Shown here one piece after another: positions 24,553 through 36,559 of a DNA stretch of 64,000 nucleotides; positions within the stretch are counted from its first letter, which is position 1, and the number at the start of each line of letters is the position of its first letter. The stretch is from Vombatus ursinus. Taxonomy: Eukaryota > Chordata > Mammalia > Diprotodontia > Vombatidae. The translations under genes were made by a program, and so were the position numbers. The stretch covers positions 43,779,260 through 43,843,259 of the forward strand of contig NW_020954599.1 in assembly GCF_900497805.2 (NCBI RefSeq). Reading direction: 5' to 3'. The notes beneath the pieces are model-generated. The model saw only the letters and a program-made list of their open reading frames with translations. It did not search any database and was not told the DNA's origin.

Positions 24553-24805
24553 GATCAGGCAGCTAGGTGACACAGGGGCTAGAACTTTTGATCTAGAGTC
24601 AGGAAGACCTGAGTTCAAATCCAGCATCAGACATTTATTAGCTGTGTGGCTCAGGGCAAGGCTCTTAACTGCTTCAATTTCCTCAAATGTAAAATTGGGA
24701 TAATAATAGCATCTACTTCCAAGGGTAGTTATGAGAATAAAATGAGATAATATTTGTTAAGCACTTTGCAAACATTAAAATGCTATATAAGTGTTGGCTA
24801 TTGTC
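24553..24805 (+). mobile_element. MIR/THER-type SINE, sense, nearly full length
   Basis: Head 'aggcagctaggtgacacagg', then 'aggaagacctgagttcaaat', 'ttagctgtgtggctcagggc', 'aatttcctcaaatgtaaaat' and a MIR-type 3' half 'aatgagataatatttgttaa' ... 'aatgctatataagtgttggc'. The 3' half differs from the MAR1 RTE-like tail, so this is a different family with a similar tRNA head. Confidence 0.82.
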
Positions 24806-25089
24806 AAGAGATTGACTTTCAAGGACAAGAATGAAGAACAAACTCCTTTTTTTTTTAACCACTTACTAGATTGCAATTATATTAATAGTATGCTGGGTGA
24901 GGTTTGAGGTTTAGATAAAAAAGAAGTTCTTGCCAGACACTGGGTTAATGAAGATCTTTCTAAGTAGAATGGGATGAAAGTCTTCCCCCTCCACTTACTG
25001 TGATTCTGAGAAAAAGCTAATGAATATTTGAAATTTTCCATGAGGCTTCAGGAATAGTCATTAGGTTTTTTTCCAAGACGTATAAGTGA

Positions 25090-25165
25090 AGAAAGATTTT
25101 AAAAGTGTTTATGGAATACTTACTATATGTATAGCACTGTGCTAGGTACTTTGGGGGAGTCTATA
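25090..25165 (-). mobile_element. L2 3'-end fragment, antisense
   Basis: 'atggaatacttactatatgt' followed by 'agcactgtgctaggtacttt' is the antisense L2 terminus. Confidence 0.6.
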
Positions 25166-25316
25166 CATATGTTTAAGCATCTAGTTATGCCACTTCTCTC
25201 CTCAAATATCTCCTGTGGCTCATTATGTCACTTTGCTGATTATAGAACAAAATTATTTGTGTGGAATCCAGGAAAGAATATGGAACAAGATACATTATAA
25301 GAGAGATGTAGAACAA

Positions 25317-25317
25317 G

Positions 25318-25364
<47 letters not shown>
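25317..25364. repeat. (GATA)n microsatellite
   Basis: About 11 tandem GATA/TAGA units, almost perfect. Minus-strand frames rich in Ile-Tyr-Leu-Ser are artefacts. Confidence 0.95.
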
Positions 25365-25429
25365 AACATATATATGCTTGGGCTCCCCCAAATCCACCTA
25401 AAACAACACAGCTAAAAATCTTTAAAGAA

Positions 25430-27055
25430 AATAAATTCATATTCAAGGAAAAGGAATAATAAAAGAAATGAATAAGCAAGGGAGAAGAAATTCCAATATG
25501 GTAAACAAATTTTATGAAGTAAAAGGCAACAAAGAAAAAATCATAAAGGAAAAATGCATTACCATTTTTCTCCAAAGCTGGAAACATCACAAAACTCATC
25601 ATGATGAATGATAAATGTATCAAAGTAAAATTTTAAAAGTTCTGATTTCACTAAAAGAGTAAAAACAAAGCAAGGCAAAATAAAGCAAGGGGAGGAGAGT
25701 GACGGAAGGTCAGGGATAACTTTAGAATTATCCATAGATAATATAAACAAAAGTATGGGATCACCTGGAAATGCAGATGTTATTTCAGAAAACGAAAAGG
25801 CAAAAGCAGAACAGTTATCAAAACAAGCAAAAAAAATGACTTAAGTAGATGCAAACTTATAAACTAGAGCAGGCAATAGAATCAAAAAGTAGAGCTCATA
25901 GACAACATAAATATCATTGGCCTCCAAAAAAAGAAACTGACTACTATACATGGGGAAATTATAAAATAAAATTATCCATAATCACTGAACTCAAGGGACA
26001 AATTGTTGATCAGCAGAATCCAAAGAACATGAAGAAGGATGAGACCCAGATTTACCTGACCAAGCATTGTTAAAACTCAAAAGTATAATGAGAGATAATT
26101 TTATAAGTGGACAAAAAAACCATCTTGAACAGTACATTTAAATCATGTAAAATTCTCTGCTTAAAATAAGATTGATAAGGTGGGCCTGTGCTATATTATA
26201 GATCTACATAATATGAATTTCATTCCAAAATTTACTAACCAATTAGGAGTATGCTTCTGTCCCTCCCCCAAAAAAATATCACTTAACACAACAAAATAAT
26301 TCCAACTGCAAAATTATCATATCTTAGAAAATTTTAATATGCATTAAAATTTATATAGGAAGAGTTCACCAAAGAAAACTTAAAGTAAATATTAAAAATG
26401 TGAATAGCCAATTATTGACAAAATAGAAATTCCATACAGGGAAAGTAAAACAACAGTAGTGTGGGTAGTTTCAGTCACAAACTTTTTCAAAGTAAACATT
26501 TATTATTGGCAGAATAGCACATAAATATTATTGATATAAAACATCTCAATGTAATAATCACGTGGGACATCAAAGCAATTATAAATTTGATTTGATTAAC
26601 AAATACCTCTCTGCAAACCCCGTAGAGGGAAAACAAAGCAGCTTCAGGATTCTTTAAACCAATTACTGAACTAAAAGGCTAGAAGTTAGGTTTGGCAAAG
26701 GGGATAATGGGTAACAAATGAATAAAAATAAACTTTTGAAAATTAATCATCATGGTCTAAATTTTAAGTAAAAAGGAGGGAGGATATAGTGATTATGTAA
26801 GATAATCTTTCATATCTTGGGAAATACAAAGCAAAAGCTAAAATTGAGGGGAATAAAACCTAGATAGAGCAGAAAGTTGGGAAGTGCCCTGTGCAAAAAC
26901 AAAAAACAAACCCCATCATATTTATTTTTATTAGTGGGAATAAATAAGCTGTTTCTTTGTGACATGTGTGTTATACATGTATGTGTATAAATGCACACAC
27001 CGATATATACACACATATGTAGTATGGTCTAGGAAAAAAACTCTTTAAGTAATTA
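25430..27055 (+). other. A-rich block, possibly an old LINE; unassigned
   Basis: Strongly A-rich on the plus strand, as in LINE coding strands, and continuous with the L1-like sequence that follows. A 74-codon frame at 25,849-26,073 reads as lysine/glutamine-rich with a YYTWGNYK stretch, and I cannot match it to L1 ORF1, ORF2 or any host protein. A short TG/TA-alternating patch lies at 26,955-27,020. It may be part of the L1 or a separate element. Confidence 0.35.
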
Positions 27056-27274
27056 TGTTGATAACAAATTACTTAGATTCTTCTATTAAAAGAAAATAGA
27101 CTATCTAATTGATGAAAAAGTACAGCCCAACAATATTTTGCCTACAAGAAACATACAAGACAGGGAGAAAAATATAGATTTAAAATGAAAAAGTATAATA
27201 AAATTTACTGCATTTCCACTTACTTGAGAGAAGTAAAAGTTACAATCTTGAAATCAGACAGACTACTGGATTTA

Positions 27275-27482
27275 AATTATTTTTTTCAATTAACAATTAA
27301 ATATTTGTTTTAGTCCATCATCTATCTGTCAGGATATATTTAACATTATTCCACTTAACTGTGTATCAGTTCATATAATTCTAAGGTTTCTTTGAAACTG
27401 TCCCTTTTATCATTTCTTGCAGCAAAATATATTCCATTACTTTCATATACCATAATTTGTTTAGCTATTCCCCAATTGAATT
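27275..27482 (-). mobile_element. L1 3'-end fragment, antisense, nested
   Basis: On the minus strand the translation ends NWGIAKQIMVYESNGIYFAA then RNDKRDSF. It parallels the ORF2 C-terminus of the L1 at 35.0 kb (GEWLKKLWYMNVMEYYCAIR then NDEQLDF). A T-rich stretch at 27,280-27,300 marks its poly(A) end. It sits inside the plus-strand L1 and therefore inserted later. Confidence 0.75.
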
Positions 27483-28012
27483 CAAATAATAAAGCATCAA
27501 GAGTTAAATATGGGAAATTAAAGGTACCATCCACAAAGGAATACTCTATGTGTATGCATGCACCTAATAGCATTGCATTACTTTTTATAAAGGACAAGTT
27601 AACTGAACTGCAAAAAAATGTTAAAAAAAATAATAGTAGAATACTTCAATTCCCCATCAGTAGAATGTGATAAACAAAAATAAAGGAAAATAAAATTCTA
27701 TTTGCTATATGGAGAAAATTACTTGTGTACAATTGGGAATTTACTTTTTAGACAAATTTGTATCAAACATTGTAGAAGTTGTTCCAATAAAGTACAAAGA
27801 ACTTGAAAATGTTGCCTTTCAATATAAAAAAAATGATAATACATTTGCAGGCCATAATCTAAAAATATCATTAAGGGAAATCTTATCAATAGATACAAGT
27901 CTAGGTGGAGATAAAAAAATTCATTTGCAAATAAAATTCAGGAAAAAGAACAGGTTATATAAACTATGAAAATTATATTAAAGATAATTATAATATTATT
28001 AAAACATATTGG

Positions 28013-28178
28013 GGCAATTAGGTGGCACAGTGGATAGAGTACTGCCTTAGATTCAGGAGGACCTGAGTTCAAATCTGGCCTCAGACACACATAATACTTA
28101 TTAGCTGTGTGACCCACGGCAAGTCATTTAACCACACTGCCTAGCCAACAAAAGAAAACAAAACAAAACAAAAATATG
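28013..28178 (+). mobile_element. Short tRNA-type SINE (WSINE1-like)
   Basis: 'ggcaattaggtggcacagtg' head, 'aggaggacctgagttcaaat', 'ttagctgtgtgacccacggc', and an A-rich tail with CAAAA repeats. Flanked by a 9-bp direct repeat 'aaaacatat' at 28,001-28,009 and 28,179-28,187, the target-site duplication. Confidence 0.85.
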
Positions 28179-28259
28179 AAAACATATAAGATTCAGCAAA
28201 AGGCTATTAATGATTTTTATTTTGGACACTGGAATAAGAAATTCTAAGCAAGGGAATTC

Positions 28260-28415
28260 CCTCCACTAATACACATCAGTAGCTTCTCTCTATCTTTTAG
28301 AGAGAATTAGCTGGGGCTCTGCAAGGTAAAGTGATTTACCCACATTTAGAGAGCTAGTATGTGTTGTAGTTGGGACTTGAACCTAAATCTTATTAACTTT
28401 GAGGCCACATTATAT
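28260..28415 (-). mobile_element. MIR-type SINE, antisense
   Basis: 'gtaaagtgatttacccacat', 'gagctagtatgtgttgtag' and 'gggacttgaacctaaatctt' give the antisense SINE core. Confidence 0.65.
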
Positions 28416-28433
28416 CTTGTCCATCAATGCACA

Positions 28434-28438
<5 letters not shown>

Positions 28439-28476
<38 letters not shown>
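28439..28476. repeat. (CA)n microsatellite
   Basis: Pure CA repeat, about 19 units. Confidence 0.95.
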
Positions 28477-28477
<1 letters not shown>

Positions 28478-29399
28478 AAATGGTCTCAAGTGAATTCTAT
28501 AAACATTTAAAGAACAAATAATCTCTTTATAAATTATTTATAAAAAATAAATATGACACTCATTCTCTAATCAAATACCTTGAAAGAATGGTAGAAATAT
28601 ATATTGGTGTAATTGGTTAATATTGATAGAAATTAGTGAACAAGTTAATTTAATGATATATTTAAGTATTTATTAAGTCCAACTTGGATTTATACTAGAA
28701 ATATCAGGACTATTCAATATTTTAAAAAGATTATCATAATAAATCAGGTCAACAGAAAAAAAATCCTTTGATAAATGACTTGACTTATTTATTACACCAA
28801 ATGCTAGAAACCATGAAGATGAAAGGATTTTTAATATGATTACAAATCATGTTTTTGATACCAGAGTCAGAATTATGTTAATGAAGAAATATCCTCATCT
28901 GTCTAACTAATACTAAGGGTAAAGTAAAACTGTTCCCTTTTACCATTATTATTTGACATTGTTCAAGAAATAGCTAAAACAATAAACTAAGAAAAATAAA
29001 TTAAATAAATGAACATCTTTAAACAAAAAAGGTAATAACTTTAGCAGGATAATGGAATGTAAAAGAAATCCACATTTTATTAGTAGCTATTCATTTTTTA
29101 AAATTTAATGATGATAAAAATATTAAATATCTGGTTTTCCTCAATATTTTATTTTTACTCAGTACAAGAATTCAAATATACAAATAATAACAAAAGACCA
29201 GAAGAAATAGCATATAATTTCCTTAAGGGAATGGAGTTTTTCATTTTTGTTTTTATCTAATATCAGTTGTACTTTCACTGTTATAAGGCAATCCTATATT
29301 CTTCCTTAATAAACTTTCAATTGCATTCCTTATAGAAGTTTATAATCTTCTTATAAATTTTTTTAGTATTCTTCATGTAGATTATCAAGCTTTTCTGTA

Positions 29400-30840
29400 C
29401 TCAAACTCTCCCACACTATTGTTTCTTCATTACTCTCATCAGCTAACCTCACCTCACATCTTACTAAGAATGTCATTTTCCATGAACTCCTTCTATCTAT
29501 GTGCACCCAAGCACCTTTTGGCATCATTCCTTTTTCTCTCCTTTACTCCAATGATTAAGGAAGTGGTCCTTCTCATCACCAAACCAAGCCCTCTACTTGT
29601 GCCTTAATGCTCATATTCTGCTCTGAAAGCAATGGCCCTACAATCACCCTCTCTGTCTCTCTTATGCTCACCTTCACTCTGTTTACTGACTTCTCTCCTG
29701 TAACCTACAAATATAATTATTACCCTCATCCTCAAAAAATATCCTCCATTGACTATCATTTCCTCAAGCAACAATCCTATATCCCTCCATCTTTTCACAA
29801 AGTAATAGGGTAGGACAAAATGCCTCCACTCATTGCTTCCATTTTCTTTCCTTTCACTTCTCACTTGTTTTTTTTTTTTTAATTAATAAAACAAGAAAAT
29901 GGTTGTGGTGCATTTTAAAGCTGTTAATGATCTTTGCTTTGGACTGGACCCATAATAATGCTGGTGCAGGAATTTCCAATGAGTAAACTCCTTCTGCCAA
30001 TTGAGATCAACACCTACCTACTCCTCAATTTGTAGTTTTAGAGAGGTGCCTGGGACATAGAAAAATAAAATGACTTACTCACTTCTCAGCCTCTTACATT
30101 CTGTCTTCCATTTTCATCACTCACTTGAAACTTCCCTCTCAGAGTTATCAGTGATGAAATCTGATGGACTTTTCTCAGTCCTCATCATTGTTGATTTCTG
30201 TGCAGCATTTGACAATATTTAATTCCCTCCCCTCTGAGTTTTCATGACACTGCTCTCTTGGTTTTCTTTCTACCTTTCCAGTCTTTCCTTGATATCTTTT
30301 GATGGCTCATCATCTATATCCCACCAACTAACTATGGTTATATGCCAATAGCATATAACCAGGGCTCTGCCCTGGGCCACCTTCTCTTTTTTATGCTTTC
30401 TATGTTGGTAATCTCATCACTTCCCATGGTTTCAATTATAATATCCATGCATGTAACTCCCAGATCCATTCATCTAGTCCTAGTTTCTACTGACATCCAA
30501 GCTCCATCACCAACTACCCATCAGGCATTTCAAACTCAGGTCCTGCAAGCATTTCAAAATCACCGTGTTCAAAACAGAGTTCGCTATCTTTCTCCCAGAT
30601 CCCATCCCTCTTCACTTATTTCTGACAAGGTTATCATCTTCCTTCTAGTCACTCAGGTTCACTGTCTTAGAATCATCCTTGACTCTTCATTCTCATTTAT
30701 CCATGCTGCCACATCTGTTGTGTTGTCATATCTTACCATTTTCATGTCTTGTGTCTCTTTCTGTCAACCCTTATAGTGACCTTCCAAGTTCATGTTCTAT
30801 CTCTCATCTGGGCTATTGCAATAGCCTCCTTAACAGAACT
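29400..30840 (+). mobile_element. L2 LINE, sense, ~1.2 kb excluding an insertion
   Basis: The RT region is visible. At about 30,110-30,240 it holds 'agttatcagtgatgaaatct', 'ttttctcagtcctcatcatt' and a segment encoding an A-A-F-D-like motif. At 30,360 the frame reads NQGSALGHLLF, which is the L2 'PQGSVLGPLLF' motif of RT block B. The end near 30,820 has 'gggctattgcaatagcctcc'. The 144-codon open frame 30,342-30,776 is this decayed RT, not a host gene. The 3' terminus is missing. Confidence 0.75.
29866..30080 (-). mobile_element. MIR/THER-type SINE, antisense, inside the L2
   Basis: Starts at a T-run (29,868-29,880). It carries the variant landmarks 'gtaaactccttctgccaatt', 'tagttttagagaggtgcctg' and 'aaaataaaatgacttactc', which match the variant SINEs at 8.6 and 51.3 kb. 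L2 coding similarity resumes after it. Confidence 0.6.
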
Positions 30841-30930
30841 TATCTTTAAAGTAACATTAATATAGAAGAACATTATCTTTAAACATTAGCATTATCTATA
30901 AAATAACATTAATATAAAAGAACAAGAAGA
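30841..30930. repeat. Imperfect ~50-bp tandem duplication
   Basis: 'ttatctttaaa' and 'aacattaatata.aagaaca' each occur twice in the same order across this short stretch. Confidence 0.6.
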
Positions 30931-31092
30931 TTATGTAAATGAGAGGGAGATCTATACTTCCAAATGTCTAATTATATAATAAAACTGTAATTATAATAAC
31001 AGTCTAATAGTAAATTAAAATTTAATAATAGCAACAGAAAATATTAAACATGATCTAGAAACAAATGGATATAGTTGACTAAACTTCTTGTT

Positions 31093-31335
31093 CTTAAGTC
31101 ATTTCAGTTGAGTCTGACTCAGTGACACCATTTGGGGTTCTCTTGGCAAAGATAATGGTGTGGTTTGCCATTTCCTCCTCCAGCTCATTTTATAGATAAG
31201 GAAACTAAGGCAAACAGGGTTAAGTGACTTGCCCAAGGTCACACAGCTATTAAGTGTCTGGAGCCAGATTTGAATGCAGGGAGATAAGTCTTTCTAATTC
31301 CAAATTTGGCACTCTATCTACTGCACCACCTCATG
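31093..31335 (-). mobile_element. MAR1-type SINE, antisense, nearly full length
   Basis: RTE-like tail first ('gtcatttcagttgagtctga', 'atttggggttctcttggcaa', 'gtggtttgccatttcctcct'), then 'gacttgcccaaggtcacaca', and the tRNA head end 'ctatctactgcaccacctca'. It is the reverse of the copies at 5.8 and 12.9 kb. Confidence 0.9.
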
Positions 31336-31779
31336 GTAGTCTTCTCTTTTCAATTGACTAAAATGCTTTACCTTTAATCATTTTCCTATCCCCCACCCCT
31401 TTTTCATTCTCTTAAGAACTGCAAAGATTTCTTTGGATCTGGCATATTAATCTGCAACAAAGGATGATTATGAACTAACATTTATCCTTTTAATTAACAT
31501 TTATATTGTTACAGGGCATTTAGGAGTAGAAGAGGGGTAGAAATATTAGGAAAAGATAAGTCCATCATTTTCCTGAAATCATAACACATAAAAGCATCTC
31601 TCTACTCAGTTTATATGCATAGTGGTTTTCCCTATGTTCCATGCTAATCTTCACACTCTCAACTTCCTTATTACATGGGCTGTGTAACAAAGCTGTCTTT
31701 TCCACCTTTTGGGGGTGGGGAGAGGGAAGGAGGTTGGAAAAGGACTGGAATTATAGTGTCAATATAAGAAACTCCTGAC

Positions 31780-31925
31780 GAAGAATCTCATTCAGCACTA
31801 CTTTGTGACTGGATGTCTTAGAAAATTACCTGGAGGTAATAAGAGGGTTAGTGACTTAGTCAGGGTCACACAGCCAAGTAAATGTCAGGATAGAGAATTA
31901 AATCCCTTCTGGCCTTCCTGACAGC
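31780..31925 (-). mobile_element. MIR-type SINE, antisense
   Basis: 'cttagaaaattacctggagg', 'gtgacttagtcagggtcaca' and 'gagaattaaatcccttctgg' give the antisense core. Confidence 0.65.
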
Positions 31926-32349
31926 TCTCCACCCCCAATGTGTCTTGCCCATTTCCATTCTTCATTTAATAAATATCTTTATAGCCAGGATGCCACTTTT
32001 CATTCTGTATAATTGCATGTTTAAAAAAATTGTGAAGAGGAGTCATCTACCAGAACAGAATGAGAGGAGCCAAATTTAAAAAACTTAGAACTTGGCTATA
32101 AAGGGAAAGGAAAAGGAGATAAGATAGTAAGCGAGTCAACAGAAAAGCATCATGAATATGCCTACTTCATGGATGGAGGTTTTTATTACTAATGAGATAG
32201 GGAGAATGGGTTCTTTGAAGCATAGGAACTAGCAACCTGGACTGAGTTTGGGCATAAACACATGGTCAGAAGTAATCATGCATGCATGCTTATGAACACA
32301 CACACACATATACACACAACTTCTGTCTTTCCTTCTTCTTTTTTCTCTC

Positions 32350-32580
32350 TCCCCAAAAGTGGATAGAATGTCAGGCCTGGAGTTCAGAAGATCTGAGTTC
32401 AACTCCAATCTCAAACACTTACTAGGTGTGTGACCCTGTGTCAGTCACTTAACCTCTGTTTGTCAAATGGTTGTTGTGGGGATCAAATAAGTTCATAATT
32501 GTAAAACACTTATTACAGTACCTCACACTTAGTAAGAGCTATATAAATGTTAGCTATTAACTACTATTCCTTCTAACCTT
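32350..32580 (+). mobile_element. MIR/THER-type SINE, sense
   Basis: 'ggatagaatgtcaggcctgg', 'gatctgagttcaactccaat', 'gtgtgtgaccctgtgtcagt', then the MIR 3' half 'gttgttgtggggatcaaata' and 'agagctatataaatgttagc'. Confidence 0.75.
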
Positions 32581-32589
32581 TCACTCTGT

Positions 32590-33215
32590 TTCTCTCTCCC
32601 TCCTCTCTATGAGGATGAAGGAGATGTGGAAACTAGGCTGGATTTAGAAATGGAGTATCCACTAGTTTGAGATTCCAGTTGAAAAACTTCCTACTAAGAG
32701 TTGTCTTCTAAAATGGATGGGACTAGGTTCCATAAGTATCCTATGTACCTGGAATTTTCCCATTGCAGGTACTTTTTGCTCCTCTTGCTTGTAAAGGTGA
32801 CTGTAAACATTTGACCTGAGTGTCATATTTTAGATGATTCAATAATGATCTTTATACCTTTTAAAAATTTAGAAACAGTTATATTATATAATATAGTATG
32901 TGGCACTATTGATAAATTGTTGTTGGTTGATTTGTAATTATATTTAACATACATTTAAATGCTTAATATGTACTCAGTAACATTCTACATGCTAGGATAA
33001 AAATTATATAAGCAACTAACTTGGGAAGGCTAAATATATATTGAGTTACATTGGTTATTCTAATCAAATAAAATGTAACATTCAAGTTGTATATCATATT
33101 CATAATTGAGATTGTGCTGCATGGTATCTAGCTATAAACAATAATCAGTGTATACCATTACTGTTACTTTATCTCAGGTAAAATAATCATTTCTTGATTC
33201 AATTGGCAAATATTA
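32590..33215. other. No gene or clear repeat
   Basis: AT-rich sequence. Nothing supported. Confidence 0.35.
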
Positions 33216-33239
33216 AGAGTGATACCTAGGTGATACCTA

Positions 33240-34460
33240 GGAATGGAGAAGAATTTATTAAGTAGAGTGGTAGAATAGGAAACTGTTCTGATGACTCAAT
33301 AAAAACCCATGGCCCCATTGGAAGAGAGCTGCAGGTGATAACCCTCTTAGTTTCCCTGATAAAGACCATTCCAAATAAATTTTGGCCAAGGACACACTGA
33401 AAACCTGGCACCATTTTGGCTTGATGCCAAGGGAATAGCTCTCTTTATTACGATTATTCTTCACTGAGTGGTTAAAAGAAGATAGGAATCAGGGACACTT
33501 TGGCAAAAGGTTCTTCACAGACAGGGTAGGGGGGATAGAATCAAAGAAGTTGACACCACCCAATTTTTATCTCTAAGCACAGAGATACTCCATGATTTAG
33601 GGGATAGGATGGCATGAACATTACTTTCCTCCTTTTCTCCTGGCTTTAAGGATCCAAGTATCTATCAAAGGATTTCAGAGCAGTTTCTTCCTCAACTATT
33701 TCCTTAACTATTTCACCTAAGATTAAACAGGTATCTGGGGAGTCACAAATGTTTCTTTTCCTCATATTCCACAAGGACGGAATATTATGGGTCTGAATAA
33801 TAGAATTTATTGGAAAGCCTATCACTGACCACTCCACAGGGTCTAATGTTACAACAATTAGGGATTGATAGAGCTTAAGAAGTAAATGGCTATGTAGGGG
33901 CTAAGGTGGATATTGATGACCAATGATTCATACCTTAGTGTGGATAAGTTTAATCAGATTACTTTTTTCTTCATATCCTGCTGAGACACATGCTGGAGGA
34001 AAAATGAATGTTTTGAGAAGATGGGGTGAGAGAGTATTCAGTAGGCAATTTTAAATCACAGGGCATGGTAAAAGGGGGTAGTCTAGGGTAGAATTCATCA
34101 TTATGGGACAAAGGATTATATTTGGTCATTAACTTTTGGAAGATAGTGGAGGAAGGACTAGGAAATAGGGACAATCAACTTAGTTTGAGCCTTTCTCATT
34201 CTCCTTTGCCAAGAAGCCAAGGACAACCTCCCCATTCTCCTGTGATCCCTGCAGCCTTTCACCTCTCATGCCAAAATTATTGATTGAAGAAGGGATGAAC
34301 AGGATAGGTCAACAATAGGAGCCTTCAAAGACATACTTGAGCTTCTCAGGTTTGACTCTGGGGTTAAGTATACAAAAACACAGGTCTTAGGAATGAATAC
34401 ATAAATAAAAATACACAGTCAACAGAAAACATGCACAGAGAGGTTTATTGTGTGACTAAG
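33240..34460. other. Unassigned ~1.2-kb block
   Basis: Less AT-rich and with longer minus-strand frames than its surroundings: 33,226-33,414, 33,646-33,837 and 33,971-34,174. These encode stretches such as SSLPMGPWVFIESSEQFPIL, NSSPFLGIT and NPLSHNDEFYPRLPPFTMP. It shows none of the SINE, L1, L2 or L3 landmarks found elsewhere here. The composition suggests a decayed coding element, perhaps of viral origin, but I cannot name a family. Confidence 0.35.
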
Positions 34461-34964
34461 TATATAAAACCATGTGCACATAAACAGATGGGCACAGAAG
34501 ATGAAAATAAATTTGTAGTATTACAAAAGACTGTAATATTACATAAGTACTGAAACAGTGATTCCACCAGTATAAGGGACTCCCTCTTCCAATGTAGGGT
34601 GGTGTTCTTTACAAGTTCTTGCTTTTTTAAAATTTTTTAATTATTTATTCTTCATTTTCAATATTCACTTTCATAAGATTTTGAGTTTTAAAATTTTCTC
34701 CCTTTCCATCTCTTACCCCCTCCACAAGATGGCATGTAATCTGATATAGGCTCTACTTATACATTCATATTAAGCAAATTTTCACATCTAGAAAGAAGAA
34801 ATAAAATAAAACAAAAAAAAAAGAAAAAGAGAGCAAATAGTTTGCTTCCATCTGCATTCAGACTCCATGGTTCTTTTTCTGGATGTGGATAGGATTTTCT
34901 ATCATGAGTCTTTTGGAGTTATTTTAGATTTTTGCATTGCTAAGAAGAGCTAAGTGTATCGAAG

Positions 34965-36295
34965 TCAGTCATGGCACAATGTGGCTGTTACTGTGTACAA
35001 TGTTCTCCTGGTTCTGGTCACTTCACTCAGCATCAGTCCATACAAGTCTTTCCAGGTTTTTCTGAAGTCTAGTTGCTCATCATTTCTTATAGCACAATAG
35101 TATTCCATTACATTCATGTACCACAACTTTTTCAACCATTCTCCAATTGATGGGCATCCCCTCAAGCTCTGATTCTTCATCACCACAGAAAGAGCTGCTA
35201 TAAATATTTTTCTTCATGTGGATCCTTTTCTCATTTTTATGATCTCTTTGGGATATAGACCTAGAAGTGGTATTGCTGGGTCAAAGGGTATGCACAACTT
35301 CATGGGCCTTTGGGTATAGTTCTAGATTGCTCTCCAGAATGGCTGGATCAGTTCACAACTTCACCAACAATGCATTAGTATTCCAGTTTTGCCATATCTT
35401 CTCCAGCATTTATCATTTTCCTGTTTTGTCATGTTAGCCAATCTGATAGGTGTGATGTGATACCTCAGAGTTGTTTTGATTTGCATTTCTCTAATCATTA
35501 ATGATTTAGAGCATGTTTTTATATAACTATAGATAGCTTTAATTTCTTCCTCTGAAAACTGCCATTCATATCCTTTGATCATTAATCAATTAAGGAATTA
35601 CTTGTATTCTTATGAATTCACCTCAGTTCTCTATATATTTTAGAAATGAGGCCTTAGTCAGAGACACTGGCTGTAAAAATTGTTTCCCAGCATTCTACTT
35701 CCCTTCTAATCTTGGATGAATTGGCTTTGTTTGTGCAAAACCTTTTTAATTTAATGTAATCAAAGGCATCCATTTTGCATTTCATAATGTTCTCTATCTC
35801 TCATTTGGTAATAAATTCTTCCATTCTCCATAGATCTTATAGGTAAACTATTCCTTGCTCTCCTAGTTTACTTATAGTATCAGGCTTTATATCTAAATTA
35901 TGTACCCATTTTGATTTTACCTTGGTATAAGGTCTAAGATGGTGGTCTGTGCCTAGTTTATGCCTATATTTTCCAGTTTGTTTGTTTTTTTATTTTCCAG
36001 TTTTCCCAGCAGTTTTTGTTAAATCACAAGTTCTTATCCCAGTTTCCAGAGTCTTTGGATTTATCAAATAATAGATTACTATAGTCATTAATGTTGTGTC
36101 TTTCATACCTAACCTATTGCACTGATCTACCACTCTATTTCTTAGCCAGTACCAAGTAGTTTTGAAGGGTGCTGCTTTATAATACAATTTGAGATCTGAT
36201 ACAGCTAGGCCACCTTCCCCTACATTTATTTTCATTAGTTCCCTTGATATTCTGGACCTTTTGTTCTTCCAAATAAATTTTGTTGCTTTTTCCAA
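34965..36295 (-). pseudogene. L1 ORF2 C-terminal region
   Basis: Frames include [20 protein letters not shown] then [17 protein letters not shown] (36.0-36.3 kb), FSEEEIKAIYSYIKTCSKSL (35.4-35.6 kb) and GEWLKKLWYMNVMEYYCAIR then NDEQLDFRKTWKDL (35.0-35.2 kb). All are standard L1 ORF2 C-terminal landmarks in the right order. The frames are disrupted. Confidence 0.9.
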
Positions 36296-36559
36296 CTCTA
36301 TAAAATAATTTTTGGTAGTTTGATTGGTATGGCACTGAATAAGTAAATTAATTTAGGCAGAATTGTCATTTCATTGTATTATTCTGCCTACCCCTGAGCA
36401 ACTGATATTTTCCCAATTATTTAGATCAGACTTTATTTGTGTGAAAAGTGTTTTGTAATTGTGTTCATATTGTTCCTGAGTTTGTTTTGGCAGGTAGACT
36501 CTCAAATATTTTACAATGGTTACAGTAACATTAAATGGAATTTCACTTTCTATCTCTTG

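Larger units (their letters stand above)
27060..29225 (+). mobile_element. Old L1 LINE, sense, multiply interrupted
   Basis: The endonuclease region is suggested by 'tattttgcctacaagaaaca' (27,135) and by 27,540-27,660, a segment with 'tgcatgcacctaatagcatt' and 'gacaagttaactgaactgca'. Reverse-transcriptase sequence follows at 28,690-29,000 ('aaatatcaggactattcaat', 'attatttgacattgttcaag'). The order endonuclease then RT on the plus strand fits ORF2. Stops and indels abound. An antisense L1 tail, a SINE and a CA repeat lie inside it. The 27,709-27,969 frame within it is not clearly alignable. Confidence 0.6.

Noticed and set aside
25317-25364. CRISPR-like or satellite array
   Set aside because: All tandem arrays seen here are short simple-sequence repeats without spacers. 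This is vertebrate DNA.
27709-27969. 86-codon plus-strand frame as a small host gene
   Set aside because: It sits between L1 endonuclease and RT remnants, has no promoter or splice context, and its lysine-rich composition follows from A-richness.
30342-30776. 144-codon open frame, longest in the window
   Set aside because: It contains NQGSALGHLLF and lies within a collinear L2 reverse-transcriptase region, so it is a decayed LINE fragment.
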